Assembly (NCBI GenBank): GCA_029553375.1
Contig: JAKPCH010000001.1
Span: 1 to 64,000 of the forward strand
Length of the DNA: 64,000 nucleotides
Source of the DNA: Deltaproteobacteria bacterium
GTDB taxonomy: Bacteria > Desulfobacterota > Syntrophia > Syntrophales > UBA8958
Direction of reading: 5' to 3'
Shown here in pieces: positions 1 to 8,342 of the stretch. The translations under genes were made by a program, and so were the position numbers. The notes under the pieces are model-generated. The model worked only from the letters and a program-made list of their open reading frames with translations, did not search any database and was not told where the DNA came from. Position 1 is the stretch's first letter, and every line of letters begins with the position of its first letter.

Positions 1-1177
1 CGCAGGGGACCTCGACGTCCTTGGCGTCGATCTTGCCGGCGGGCACCTCGAAGGCGTGCTTGAAGTAGGGGTTTTTCTTGGCGATCTCGACGTACCAGAA
101 GGGGAGCTGGGTCTGGTGGTCGCAGGCCCTCATGGTCCAGACACCCGCGGGCCCGTCGTAGGAGAGGCCCTCCCAGGCCTTGATCACGGCGTTGACGTCC
201 GTGGTCCCCGCCTTCTTCACCGCCTCGGCCCAGAACATGGTGGCGATGTAGGACTTGCCCCTCAGCCAGGTGGGGTAGTAGCCCTTGTCCTTCTTGAATT
301 TCGCCACGAACTCCTTGTTCTTCTTGGTGGGGATGGAGAGGGTGTAGACCTCCGCGCCCATGTCGCCGATCATCAGCTTGTCGTCGCCGAGGGACTGGAT
401 GGTCACCTCGTCGTTGATGTAGTAGGAGAAGACCTTCTGCTTCATCCCCATGGGCCGCCCCTGTTTGAGGAGCAGGGTCAGGTCGTTACCCCAGTTGGGG
501 GTGAAGATGACGTCCGGTTTCGCCGCCACGATCTGGCTCGCGTAGGGGGCGAAGTCCTTGGTGCCGGCGGGGTGGTAGAGCTCCGCCACGATCTTCGCCT
601 GGGGGTTGTCCTTCAGGAGCCGCTTCTTGAAGGCGGCCACGGCCTCCTTGCCGAAGGAGTAGTCCTGGGCGATGATGGCCACTTTCTTGTAGCCCTTCTT
701 GGCGATGAGGGCCGCCAGGGCGTAGGAGTGCTGGTCCGTGTTGCCGCAGGCGCGGAAGAAGTTGCGGTTGCACTTGCTGCCCGTCATGCTGGCGGCGGCC
801 ATGCCGTAGCTCAACATGATGACGTTCTGCTTCTCCGCGAGCTGGGACATGGCGGCGCCGACGGAACTCCCCGTGCCCCCGCAGAAGAACTTGACCCCGT
901 CCTTGAGGATGAGGTTCTGGGCCTTACGGGTCGCCACGTCGGGTTTGAGCTCCGTGTCCACGGGGATGACCTCCACCTTCTTCCCGAGGAGGCCGCCCGA
1001 GGCGTTGATCACCTTCGCCGCGTAGACGACCCCGTCCAGGTAACGCTCGCCGATGTCCTTGAACGTGCCGGAGAGGGGTTCCATCGCCGCGATCTTGATC
1101 GTATCCTGGGCCGCCGCGGGCGACACCATGACGAAGAGGGCGAGAAGGATCGACAAAGCCAACCATTTTTTTCTCAT
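1..1177 (-). CDS. Liv-type ABC transporter substrate-binding protein (3' end outside window)
   Basis: Periplasmic binding protein of the branched-chain amino acid (LivJ/LivK) family that delivers ligand to the LivHMGF permease encoded just upstream. The reading frame stays open from the ATG at 1177 to the window edge, giving 392 residues with the C-terminus missing. A Sec signal peptide is visible (MRKKWLALSI followed by a hydrophobic stretch ending in AAAQD at about residue 25), then a typical type I periplasmic fold start (IKIAAMEPLSG). A GGAGGT ribosome site lies about 9 bases before the ATG. It is the last gene of the operon, separated from livF by 87 bases that contain a short palindrome (1255-1264). 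Ligand is uncertain: this family also binds aromatic and short carboxylic acids, and the neighbouring CoA-ester enzyme favours a carboxylate or amino acid. Confidence 0.93.
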   Translation of the reverse strand, partial: MRKKWLALSILLALFVMVSPAAAQDTIKIAAMEPLSGTFKDIGERYLDGVVYAAKVINASGGLLGKKVEVIPVDTELKPDVATRKAQNLILKDGVKFFCGGTGSSVGAAMSQLAEKQNVIMLSYGMAAASMTGSKCNRNFFRACGNTDQHSYALAALIAKKGYKKVAIIAQDYSFGKEAVAAFKKRLLKDNPQAKIVAELYHPAGTKDFAPYASQIVAAKPDVIFTPNWGNDLTLLLKQGRPMGMKQKVFSYYINDEVTIQSLGDDKLMIGDMGAEVYTLSIPTKKNKEFVAKFKKDKGYYPTWLRGKSYIATMFWAEAVKKAGTTDVNAVIKAWEGLSYDGPAGVWTMRACDHQTQLPFWYVEIAKKNPYFKHAFEVPAGKIDAKDVEVPC

Positions 1178-1264
1178 AGTCCATCAACCTCCCTTAAAGA
1201 TTTTTTTGGCTCATCGGTCGGGAATGCCCGGGGCGCGCCCGGCGCCTCCACCGCAGGCCGGCCT

Positions 1265-1972
1265 CTAAACCTCCAGATAGTTCTTCCTCACGTCCTCGGC
1301 GGCCAGGAGGGCCTGGGTATCCCCCTCGAAGACGATATGGCCCTTGCCCATGATGTAGAAACGGTCGGCGATCTTGATGGCCGCCTTGAAGTTCTGCTCG
1401 ACCATGAGGACCGTCACGCCCCCCTGTCTGACCTCGGCGAGCATGTCGATCACGTCCCGGACGATGAGGGGGGCGAGGCCCTCCGTGGGCTCGTCCACGA
1501 GGATCAGGGAGGGGTTTCCCGTCAGGGTGCGGGCGATGGTCAGCATCTGCTGCTCCCCCCCGGAGAGGTGACCGCCCTTGCTGTCCTTCCGTTCCCTCAG
1601 GCGGGGGAACTTCTCGTAGATGGCCTCGACGGTCCAGCCGTTGCGGCCGCCGTGCCCCTTCGTCTCCTTGATCCCCATCAGGAGGTTCTCGTGGACCGTG
1701 AGGCTCCGGAAGATCCGCCGGTCCTCGGGGACGTAACCCACGCCCCGCCGGGCGATCTCGAAGGGCTCCAGGCCCGTGATCTCCTCGTCGCGGAACCTGA
1801 TGCTCCCCTGCCGGGGCTTGACGAGGCCCATGATGCTCTTGAGGGTCGTGGATTTGCCGACGCCGTTGCGCCCCAAGAGGCAGACGATCTCCCCCTCCTT
1901 GAGGTTCATGTCGACCCCTTGGAGGATGTGGCTCTTGCCGTAGTAGGTGTGGATGTCCCTGACCTCGAGCAT
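1265..1972 (-). CDS. livF: Liv ABC transporter ATP-binding protein LivF
   Basis: ATPase subunit, 235 residues, which pairs with LivG to power uptake through LivH/LivM. Walker A GRNGVGKS lies at residues 34-41, followed by the ABC signature LSGGEQQ and Walker B LILVDEP. The LivF-specific C-terminus (EGDTQALLAAEDVRKNYLEV region) is present. A longer frame opens to 2164, but the extension is the reversed-frame shadow of livG; the start MLEVRD at 1972 gives the family length and leaves a 2-base gap after the livG stop, so the two genes are translationally coupled. Confidence 0.95.
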   Translation of the reverse strand: MLEVRDIHTYYGKSHILQGVDMNLKEGEIVCLLGRNGVGKSTTLKSIMGLVKPRQGSIRFRDEEITGLEPFEIARRGVGYVPEDRRIFRSLTVHENLLMGIKETKGHGGRNGWTVEAIYEKFPRLRERKDSKGGHLSGGEQQMLTIARTLTGNPSLILVDEPTEGLAPLIVRDVIDMLAEVRQGGVTVLMVEQNFKAAIKIADRFYIMGKGHIVFEGDTQALLAAEDVRKNYLEV

Positions 1973-1974
1973 GG

Positions 1975-2718
1975 TTATCCTTCCCCCAGATAGGCGTCTT
2001 TGACCCGCTGGTCGTTTCTGATCTCTTCCGGTCTGCCCGTGGCGATGATCGTCCCGTAGTGGAGGACCGAGATCCGGTCGGCGAGGGAGAAGACGACGTC
2101 CATGTCGTGTTCGATGATCAGCAGGGTCCGGTCGGCGATGACGCGGTCGATCATGCGGATGCACTGGGCCGTCTCTTCGCGGGTCATGCCCGCCGTCGGC
2201 TCGTCGAGGAGGATCAGCTCCGGGGACGTCGAGAGGGCGATGGCGATCTCCAACGCCCGCTGCTGACCGTAGGAGAGGGCGCTGGCGGGGAGGTGCATCA
2301 CCTCCTTGAGACCCACCTCCTCCACGAGGGCCCGGACCTCCTCCACGATCCGCCGATCCCGGTCGGGCCGGCGGAAGAAATGGTACTTGAGGCCGTACTT
2401 GGAGCGCACCCCCGACAGGACGTTGTCGAAGACGCTGAGGTCCTGAAAGATGTTGGTGATCTGGAAGGACCGCGACAGGCCGTGGCGGTTGAGGACGTGG
2501 GGCGGTTTCCGCGAGATGTCCGTCCCCTTGAAGAGGATCGCCCCCCGGGAGGGACGGAACTTCCCGCTGATGATGTTGAAGAGGGTCGTTTTCCCCGCCC
2601 CGTTGGGGCCGATGACGGCGTGGCGTTCCCGCTGGGCGATGGTGAGGTTGATGCCCGTCAGGACCTTGAGGCCCGAGAAGTCCTTGTGGATGTCGTCTAT
2701 CTTCAGGTACTCACTCAT
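1975..2718 (-). CDS. livG: Liv ABC transporter ATP-binding protein LivG
   Basis: Second ATPase subunit of the Liv transporter, 247 residues, cytoplasmic face of the inner membrane. Walker A GPNGAGKT at 37-44, ABC signature LSYGQQR, Walker B LILLDEP, and the H-loop in IIEHDMDVV. The C-terminal extension typical of LivG (ATGRPEEIRNDQRVKDAYLG) is intact. The ATG follows a GGGGGGAAACC ribosome site and overlaps the end of livM by 8 bases, so it belongs to the same transcript as livH, livM and livF. Confidence 0.96.
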   Translation of the reverse strand: MSEYLKIDDIHKDFSGLKVLTGINLTIAQRERHAVIGPNGAGKTTLFNIISGKFRPSRGAILFKGTDISRKPPHVLNRHGLSRSFQITNIFQDLSVFDNVLSGVRSKYGLKYHFFRRPDRDRRIVEEVRALVEEVGLKEVMHLPASALSYGQQRALEIAIALSTSPELILLDEPTAGMTREETAQCIRMIDRVIADRTLLIIEHDMDVVFSLADRISVLHYGTIIATGRPEEIRNDQRVKDAYLGEG

Positions 2719-3715
2719 GGTTTCCCCCCTGGGCCGACAGGGCCGCGGCCCCCTCCTTCTTCCCCACGACCAGGTCCTTGATCTTCCCCGCGAGCTGGGA
2801 CAGGCCGCCGGGGACGAACAGGACCATGAAGATGAAGATCAGACCCATGAAGAGGGGCCAGCGGTCCGTGATGTCGCTGAGGTAATTCTGGAGGATGATG
2901 AAGACGAAGGCCCCCAGGACGGGTCCCATGAACGTCCCCGTCCCCCCCACGAAGGTCATGAGGAGGACCGTCGTCGTCATGTCGATGCTGATGGCGGACT
3001 GGGAGCAGAACTGGAAGTGGAGGGTGTAGAAGGCGCCCGCCACCCCCGCGAGGGCCCCCGTGAAGGTGAAGAGGATCAGACGGTTGACGTTGGTGTTGTA
3101 GCCCAGGAACTTCATCCGCTCCTCGTTTTCCCTCATCATCAGCACGGACTGGCCCATGGCGGTCTTGGTGAAGTACCAGCAGAAGAGGATGATCAAACCG
3201 ACGACGACGAGGGTGAAGTAGTAGAAATTCTCGAGGGACGCCATCGGGAGGGAGGTGAAGCCCAGGTTCAGATCGGGCCGCGTGATGCTCAGGCCGTCGT
3301 CGCCGCCCGTGATCTCGTGCCACTTCGTGGCGACGGCGTAGAAGAGGGCGTTGAAGGCCAGGGTGAGGAGGGCGAAGTAGGAGCCCTTGTGGCGCAGCAG
3401 GAGGAGGCCCGCGGCGAGGCCCGTGAGGGTCGCCACGGCCAGGGCGAGGAGGATGACCTCCCCGAGGCCGAGGCCGGGGATGTGGATGAGGCCCACGGCC
3501 ACGCTGAAGGCCCCCATCCCGAAGAACATGGCGTGGCCGAAGGACAACAGGCCCGCGTACCCCAGCAGGAGGTTGTAGCTGACGGCGTAGAGGGCGAAGA
3601 TGATGATCTCCGTCAGCATGTTGAGGTGGTAGGGCTTGATGACGAAGGGCGCCGCCGCCATAAGGGCGAAGAGGCCCGCGGCGGTCAGATAGGGTCCTGC
3701 CTTGACGGTTTTCAT
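2711..3715 (-). CDS. livM: Liv ABC transporter permease LivM
   Basis: Inner-membrane permease of 334 residues with about eight or nine hydrophobic segments. The family signature region YNLLLGYAGLLSFGHAMFFGMGA is present near residue 50, and the cytoplasmic EAA-like region (TGTFMGPVLGAFV) lies near residue 265. The ATG at 3715 is preceded by GGAGGAGCA and overlaps the livH stop as ATGA, which indicates tight coupling of the two permease subunits. An alternative frame of the same length on this strand (2715-3728) is arginine/proline-rich shadow sequence. Confidence 0.95.
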   Translation of the reverse strand: MKTVKAGPYLTAAGLFALMAAAPFVIKPYHLNMLTEIIIFALYAVSYNLLLGYAGLLSFGHAMFFGMGAFSVAVGLIHIPGLGLGEVILLALAVATLTGLAAGLLLLRHKGSYFALLTLAFNALFYAVATKWHEITGGDDGLSITRPDLNLGFTSLPMASLENFYYFTLVVVGLIILFCWYFTKTAMGQSVLMMRENEERMKFLGYNTNVNRLILFTFTGALAGVAGAFYTLHFQFCSQSAISIDMTTTVLLMTFVGGTGTFMGPVLGAFVFIILQNYLSDITDRWPLFMGLIFIFMVLFVPGGLSQLAGKIKDLVVGKKEGAAALSAQGGNHE

Positions 3716-4572
3716 TGCTCCTCCCCAAAGAGTCCGGAAGGTTTGATGATCAGGACGGCGGCCATGAGGAGATAGACGAGGGCCACGGAGAGCCTCGGGA
3801 AGAGGAGGACGCCGAAGGACTGCAGCTCCCCGATGAGGAGGGAGGCGACGACGGCCCCCCCGAGGCTGCCGAAACCGCCGACGACGATCACGACGAAGGC
3901 GTCGATGAGGATGTCGTTGGCCATGCCGGGATAGGTCGTCAGGAGGGGTCCCGCGATGACACCCGCGAAGCCCGACAGGGCGGCGCCGAAGGCGAAGACG
4001 CCCGTGAAGACCCGCGGCACGTTCACCCCCAGGGCGTTGACCATCTCACTGTCGTTGACGGCGGCCCTCAGGATGATCCCGAGACGGGTCTTGTAGAGGA
4101 TGAGGGCCATTATGACCCCCACCAGGACGGCGCACAGGAAGATGAAGATCCGATAGACGGGGTAGGCCGTGCCGAGGATCTCGACGGTCTCGCCCAACAA
4201 GCCGCCGATGGTCATCGCCAGGGGGTAGTTCCCCCAGATCCACTTCACCCCCTCGGTGATGACGTAGGCCAGGCCGAAGGTGATCAAGAGCTCGTGGAGG
4301 TGCCCGTAGACATGGACACGCCGCAAAAAGACCCGCTCGATGAGGGCCCCGATGACGAAGAGCAAAAGGGGGCAGACCACGACGGACAGCCAGAAGTTGT
4401 CCGTGTACTGGAGGAGGGTGTAGGAGAAGTAGGCCCCGAGCATGTACATGGTGGCGTGGGCGAAGTTCAGGACGTTCATCATCCCGAACACCAGCGTCAG
4501 GCCCGAGGAGATGAGGAACAACAGGCCCGCGTAGGCGAGGCCGTGGAGGAAAAACACCAGATACTCGTTCAT
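3712..4572 (-). CDS. livH: Liv ABC transporter permease LivH
   Basis: Inner-membrane permease of 286 residues that forms the translocation path with LivM. The N-terminus (LAYAGLLFLISSGLTLVFGMMNVLNFAH) and the glycine-rich VVVGGFGSLGGA near residue 230 are hallmarks of LivH. It is the first transporter gene after the 3-hydroxyacyl-CoA dehydrogenase, with a 31-base gap, and overlaps livM by 4 bases. No promoter is evident in the short gap, so expression is expected from the promoter ahead of the XRE-cupin gene at about 6.2 kb. Confidence 0.95.
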   Translation of the reverse strand: MNEYLVFFLHGLAYAGLLFLISSGLTLVFGMMNVLNFAHATMYMLGAYFSYTLLQYTDNFWLSVVVCPLLLFVIGALIERVFLRRVHVYGHLHELLITFGLAYVITEGVKWIWGNYPLAMTIGGLLGETVEILGTAYPVYRIFIFLCAVLVGVIMALILYKTRLGIILRAAVNDSEMVNALGVNVPRVFTGVFAFGAALSGFAGVIAGPLLTTYPGMANDILIDAFVVIVVGGFGSLGGAVVASLLIGELQSFGVLLFPRLSVALVYLLMAAVLIIKPSGLFGEEQ

Positions 4573-4603
4573 GACCGTCCCCCGAGTGGGTTTGCCGTTT
4601 CCG

Positions 4604-5560
4604 CTAAGTACCGGCGCCCGTCCCGAGGTCTCTGAGGACCCGCAGGAGGACCCGGTCGCGCCGTTTTATCACCTTCTCGATCCTCTCCGGCGGCCACTCG
4701 CCGAATCCCCGCCCCGTCTTCACCCCCAGGGCCCCCGCGGCGATGAGCCTCTCCAGGACCGCCGCCGGGGAGGTCGAGTTGTCCAGGTAGGGGAAGAGGT
4801 AACGGTGGATGCTCCGGGTGAGATCGAGACCCGCCAGGTCGGCCGTCTCCATGGGGCCGAGGAAGAACATCCGGGCGCCGAAGCCGTATTTCACGACCCG
4901 GTCTATGTCCTCGGGGCTCGCCACCCCCCGGTCGCAGAGGGCGAAGGCCTCGCGCCACATGGCGTGCTGGAGACGGTTGCCGAGGAAGCCGGGGACGTCC
5001 TTCAGGACCCGCACCGGCGCCTTGCCGACCTTGTCCAGGAGGGCGTAGACCGTCTCGAAGACGTCGTCCCTGGTCTCGGCCCCCTTGATGACCTCCACGC
5101 AGGGCAGGATGTGGGGGGGGTTCCAGAAGTGGGTGCCCAGGAAGCGGCCCTTCTCGGCGAGGACGGAGGCGATCTCGGTGATGCTGATGGCGGAGGTGTT
5201 CGTCGCCAGGATCGTGTCGGGTCTCACCAGGCCCTCGACCTTCAGGAAGGTGCTTCTCTTGATCTGGAGGTCCTCGACGACGGCCTCGACGATGAACCCG
5301 CAGCCGCCGCACAACTCCTCGATGGTCCGGCAGACGGCGACGCGCTCCAGGCAGGGTCCCACCTCGTCCGCCGAAAAGAGGCCCTGCTCGACGAAGACCC
5401 CCAGGTTGTCTCTGATCCTGTCCCTCGCCTTCTCCAGGGTCGTCTTGTCCACGTCGTAGAGACGGACGTCGTACCCGGCCATGGCGAAGACCTGGGCGAT
5501 GCCGTGCCCCATGAGCCCCGCCCCGATGACGCCGACGCGCTTGATGTCTTCGAGCTTCAT
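4604..5560 (-). CDS. 3-hydroxyacyl-CoA dehydrogenase, NAD-binding
   Basis: Cytoplasmic 318-residue dehydrogenase that interconverts a 3-hydroxyacyl-CoA and a 3-oxoacyl-CoA with NAD(H), as in 3-hydroxybutyryl-CoA dehydrogenase. The Rossmann motif GAGLMGHG lies at 13-20, conserved NTS at 121-123, and the catalytic His region THFWNPPH at 143-150 followed by CVEVIKG. The C-terminal half carries the helical domain (KDVPGFLGNRLQ, YGFGARMFFLGPME). A much longer frame extends to 6214 but its N-terminal part is shadow of the regulator gene; the ATG at 5560 overlaps the regulator stop by 4 bases. No thiolase, enoyl-CoA hydratase or CoA ligase accompanies it, so the exact substrate is unknown; lambda-crystallin-like oxidation of other hydroxyacids is an alternative. 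Confidence 0.88.
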   Translation of the reverse strand: MKLEDIKRVGVIGAGLMGHGIAQVFAMAGYDVRLYDVDKTTLEKARDRIRDNLGVFVEQGLFSADEVGPCLERVAVCRTIEELCGGCGFIVEAVVEDLQIKRSTFLKVEGLVRPDTILATNTSAISITEIASVLAEKGRFLGTHFWNPPHILPCVEVIKGAETRDDVFETVYALLDKVGKAPVRVLKDVPGFLGNRLQHAMWREAFALCDRGVASPEDIDRVVKYGFGARMFFLGPMETADLAGLDLTRSIHRYLFPYLDNSTSPAAVLERLIAAGALGVKTGRGFGEWPPERIEKVIKRRDRVLLRVLRDLGTGAGT

Positions 5561-6183
5561 TTGCCGTTCTTCTCCTTCACGTAGCCCGGGTTGCATATGA
5601 CCATGAGGCATTTCACCTCTTTGTCCCCTACGGATTCGCCGAAGTGGGGCAGGCTGGCATCGAAGTAGAGGCAGTCCCCCTCGTGGACGAGGTACTCCTC
5701 GCCGCCGTGGAAGAACCGCATGGTTCCCTGGATGACGAAGAGGATCTCCTCCTCGTTGTGCTGGTAGAGGGTGCGCCTCTTCTGATGGAGGGGGAGGGTG
5801 AGGAGGAAGGGTTCCATCGTCTTGTTGGGGTATTTGTAGGCGAGGGCCTCGTAGGAGTATCCGAAGGTCGTGCCGTCCCGGGCGATGAGGGGACGCTCGT
5901 CCTTCCTCACCAGGGACAGGGAGGTGCGGGGCGCCTCCTCGCCCAGGAGGGCCGAGATGGTCACGCCCAGGGCCCGGGCGATGATGCCGAGGGTCGAGAC
6001 GGGGGGCGACTTGGGGGACTTCTCCACCTTCGAGAGGTAACCCTTGGTGAAACCCGTCTCCCTGGCGAGGGCCTCGAGGGTGATCTTCTTCTCCGTGCGG
6101 ATGGACCGGATGCGCCTGCCGATCTCCGCCTCGGGCAGGACGGGTGCGGGCCGGTTGTTGGCGGTGGAGTTTTCGTTCCCCAC
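5557..6183 (-). CDS. XRE-family transcriptional regulator with C-terminal cupin
   Basis: A 208-residue regulator. An XRE helix-turn-helix occupies about residues 23-78 (IGRRIRSIRTEKKITLEALARE, then GFTKGYLSKVE) and a cupin sensing domain about residues 130-195 (LYQHNEEEILFVIQG, EGDCLYFDASLPHFGES). Such proteins usually repress or activate an adjacent catabolic operon in response to a small ligand bound by the cupin. It heads the operon: its stop overlaps the dehydrogenase start, followed by the liv genes. The start is GTG at 6183, chosen because GGAGG lies 6 bases upstream. A perfect 7-base inverted repeat overlaps its promoter, which suggests autoregulation and control of the whole operon. 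Confidence 0.9.
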   Translation of the reverse strand: MGNENSTANNRPAPVLPEAEIGRRIRSIRTEKKITLEALARETGFTKGYLSKVEKSPKSPPVSTLGIIARALGVTISALLGEEAPRTSLSLVRKDERPLIARDGTTFGYSYEALAYKYPNKTMEPFLLTLPLHQKRRTLYQHNEEEILFVIQGTMRFFHGGEEYLVHEGDCLYFDASLPHFGESVGDKEVKCLMVICNPGYVKEKNGK

Positions 6184-6205
6184 GGTCGTCCTCCTTTTGC
6201 CTGGC

Positions 6206-6232
6206 AGGAAACATTTAGGGAAAAAGTTTCCT
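6206..6232. promoter_or_regulatory. Inverted-repeat operator, probable XRE-cupin binding site
   Basis: AGGAAAC at 6206-6212 faces its exact complement GTTTCCT at 6226-6232 with a 13-base spacer. The nine bases AGGAAACAT recur as a direct repeat at 6311-6319, on the side of the divergent cupin gene. The site covers the -10 and spacer of the minus-strand promoter, a position suited to repression by the regulator encoded immediately downstream. Binding is inferred from position only. Confidence 0.55.
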
Positions 6233-6241
6233 CAGTGTCAA
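6213..6241 (-). promoter_or_regulatory. Sigma-70-type promoter of the XRE-cupin/HADH/liv operon
   Basis: Reading the minus strand, TTGACA (6241-6236) is followed after 17 bases by CTAAAT (6218-6213). The -35 is perfect and the -10 weak, as expected for a regulated promoter. The predicted transcript start lies about 20 bases upstream of the GTG at 6183. Confidence 0.5.
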
Positions 6242-6413
6242 GAGAAAATTTTATCTTCTCGAATTTACGGCCGTTTTGTTTCGCCTGCTTGCCCCGGTGG
6301 TTTTCGTGTTAGGAAACATGGGGTCGAAAAGGGTTGTGTCCCGCCGGGCCGTCGGGGGCCGTTGTCCCCGGCGGCCCCTTGTGGTAGGGTGGGGGCAAAA
6401 AAGGGGTATCACC

Positions 6414-6761
6414 ATGAAGATCACCCGACTGGAAAACGTCACGGCGGCCCCCATGGCCCTCGAGGGGGCCAAGGACGTCCTCAAGCAGGTGCCCCTGGGG
6501 AAGGCGGACGGCGCCCCCCATTACTCCTTCCGGGTCTTCACCATCCTGCCCGGCGGTCACACCCCCTACCATGACCATCCCTTCGAGCACATGAACTACT
6601 TCATCGCCGGGGAGGGGGCCCTCGTCCTGGAGGGGGGTGAGGAGCGGCCCGTGCGGGCGGGGGATTTCGTCCTCATCCACCCCGGTGAGAGACACCGGTA
6701 CCGCAACACCGCCGCCTCGGACCTCGTCATGATCTGCGCCGTCCCCAAGGAATACGAGTGA
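6414..6761 (+). CDS. Small cupin-domain protein
   Basis: A single-domain cupin of 115 residues. The metal-binding motif reads H-T-P-Y-H-D-H-P-F-E-H (about residues 46-56), and the second cupin motif G-D-F-V-L-I-H-P-G-E-R-H about residues 85-96, so the usual His/Glu ligands for a divalent metal are present. Function may be an isomerase, dioxygenase or sensor of a small hydroxylated compound; the sequence alone does not decide. The start at 6414 was chosen over the longer frame from 6276 because AAGGGG precedes it and the added N-terminus is Arg-rich non-conserved sequence. It is divergent from the XRE-cupin operon and lies 41 bases before xdhC. Confidence 0.85.
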   Translation: MKITRLENVTAAPMALEGAKDVLKQVPLGKADGAPHYSFRVFTILPGGHTPYHDHPFEHMNYFIAGEGALVLEGGEERPVRAGDFVLIHPGERHRYRNTAASDLVMICAVPKEYE

Positions 6762-6802
6762 TGCCCCGGGGCCTGAGGGGTTAAAGAAGGGACGAAGGGG
6801 AG

Positions 6803-7861
6803 ATGGAGAAGGAACTGTTGCAGGGCATCGCTGAGGCCCTGGCGGAGGGGAGGTCCGTCGTCGCCGCCACGGTCGTCGCCCGGCGGGGCTCGGCGCCCCG
6901 GGAGGTGGGGGCGGCCATGGCCGTCTTCGCCGACGGCGCCGCCCTCGGGACGGTGGGGGGCGGGGCCCTCGAGGCCCGGATCGTCGCGGCCGCCGCGACC
7001 GTCCTGGCCCAGGGGCGGCCCCGCCTGGAGCGTTTCTCCCTCACCGACGCCGAGGCGGCCCGGGATGGCATGATCTGCGGCGGGACCGTGGAGGTCCTCC
7101 TCGAGGGCCTCGACGGCGGCGACGAGGGGACGCGCCGCCTCTTCGCCTCTCTTTTGTCCCTGGCGGCCCAGGGGCGCCGGGCCTGGCTCGTCCGGTCCGT
7201 GCGGCGCCGGGGGGACGGCGGGGTGGAGACGGGCCTGGGCCTCCTGACGGAGGACCGCCTCGAGGCGGGGACCCTGGACGGGGCCGCCTTGGACGAGGGG
7301 CGTCTCCGGCAGGAGGCCCGCTGGGGGGGCGCAACGACCCACACGGCCGCCGGCGTCCTCTACCTCCTCCAGCCCGTCACGGCCCCGGGGCGGGTCATCG
7401 TCTGCGGGGGGGGCCACGTGGGGCTCTACCTGGCCCGGTTGTGCGCCGTCGTGGGCCTTCAGGCCGTCGTCGTCGACGACCGGCCCGCCTTCGCCGCCCC
7501 GGAGAGATTCCCGGCGGCGCGGGTCGTCCTGGCCCGGGAGGGTTTCTTCGACTGCCTTTCGGGGCTCGCCGTGGGGAGGGAGGACAAGATCTGCATCCTC
7601 ACCCGGGGGCACGAACACGACGAGACTGTCCTCGCCCAGGCCCTCGGGACGCCGGCGGGTTACATCGGCATGATCGGCAGCCGCCGCAAACGGGAGGCCG
7701 TCTTCAGGAACCTCCGGGCCGCCGGTTTCACCGCCGGAGACCTGGGGAGGGTCCGCTGCCCCATCGGTCTCGACATCGGGGCGCGGACGCCGGCGGAGAT
7801 CGCCTTGAGCATCGTCGCCGAGATCGTCGCCCACGACGCCGGCGGCCGTCCCGGGCCATGA
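6803..7861 (+). CDS. XdhC/CoxI family molybdenum-hydroxylase maturation protein
   Basis: A 352-residue member of the XdhC/CoxI family, which in characterised systems binds molybdenum cofactor, promotes its sulfuration and delivers it to xanthine dehydrogenase-type enzymes. The N-terminal XdhC_CoxI domain (RRGSAPREVGAAMAVF, then GTVGGGALEA) and the C-terminal Rossmann domain (VIVCGGGHVGLYLARL, GMIGSRRKREA, IGLDIGARTPAEIA) are both intact. No xanthine dehydrogenase or CO dehydrogenase subunit is encoded in the window, so it is an orphan here. It may be cotranscribed with the preceding cupin; it converges on the HIT gene with a 24-base gap. Confidence 0.92.
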   Translation: MEKELLQGIAEALAEGRSVVAATVVARRGSAPREVGAAMAVFADGAALGTVGGGALEARIVAAAATVLAQGRPRLERFSLTDAEAARDGMICGGTVEVLLEGLDGGDEGTRRLFASLLSLAAQGRRAWLVRSVRRRGDGGVETGLGLLTEDRLEAGTLDGAALDEGRLRQEARWGGATTHTAAGVLYLLQPVTAPGRVIVCGGGHVGLYLARLCAVVGLQAVVVDDRPAFAAPERFPAARVVLAREGFFDCLSGLAVGREDKICILTRGHEHDETVLAQALGTPAGYIGMIGSRRKREAVFRNLRAAGFTAGDLGRVRCPIGLDIGARTPAEIALSIVAEIVAHDAGGRPGP

Positions 7862-7885
7862 CTGAGCCGCCCGAGGGGGTCCTCC

Positions 7886-8326
7886 CTACCCTTTAGTCAG
7901 GTCCTTGAGGGCCTCGGCCATCGCCTCGGGATCCGCCAGGGCGGCGAGGCGGCGGGGCGACTCCTGAAAGTTCTCCAGGGCGTTGAAGAAACGGTCCAGG
8001 ACGTCCCCGGCGAAGGTGGGGACGAGGAAGACGTGGGTGTGGGGGATGCGGCGGCCCCGGGCGTAGAGGAAGACGAAATCGGGGCTGTAGGCCTTCATCA
8101 TCCGCTCGGCCACGATCTTGGCGGCCTTGAAGAGGGCGGCGTTCTCCTCGTCCGTCATCTCGTGCCACCACGGGACGTGGCGTTTGGGGAGGGCGAGGCA
8201 GTGCCCCCGGGTGTAGGGGTGGATGTCGAGGATGACGATGGTGAGGTCGTCCTCGTAGACCCGCCAGGCGGGCGCCCGGCCCGCGACGATCTCGCAGAAG
8301 ATGCAGGGGGAGGGGGTGTCCGTCAT
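7886..8326 (-). CDS. HIT-family nucleotide hydrolase/transferase
   Basis: A 146-residue HIT-fold protein. The N-terminus CIFCEIVAGRAPAWRVYEDD and the central helix region PYTRGHCLALPKRHVPWWHEM match HIT hydrolases of nucleoside phosphoramidates or dinucleoside polyphosphates. The histidine triad is atypical: the stretch IPHTHVFLVP keeps the first two His, including the usual nucleophile position, but has Phe where the third His is expected. The C-terminal 35 residues are an added helical tail. AAGGAG precedes the ATG. The gap to the upstream toroid gene (8343-9188) is only 16 bases, so the two are likely cotranscribed. Confidence 0.85.
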   Translation of the reverse strand: MTDTPSPCIFCEIVAGRAPAWRVYEDDLTIVILDIHPYTRGHCLALPKRHVPWWHEMTDEENAALFKAAKIVAERMMKAYSPDFVFLYARGRRIPHTHVFLVPTFAGDVLDRFFNALENFQESPRRLAALADPEAMAEALKDLTKG

Positions 8327-8342
8327 CGAGATTCTCCTTGCG

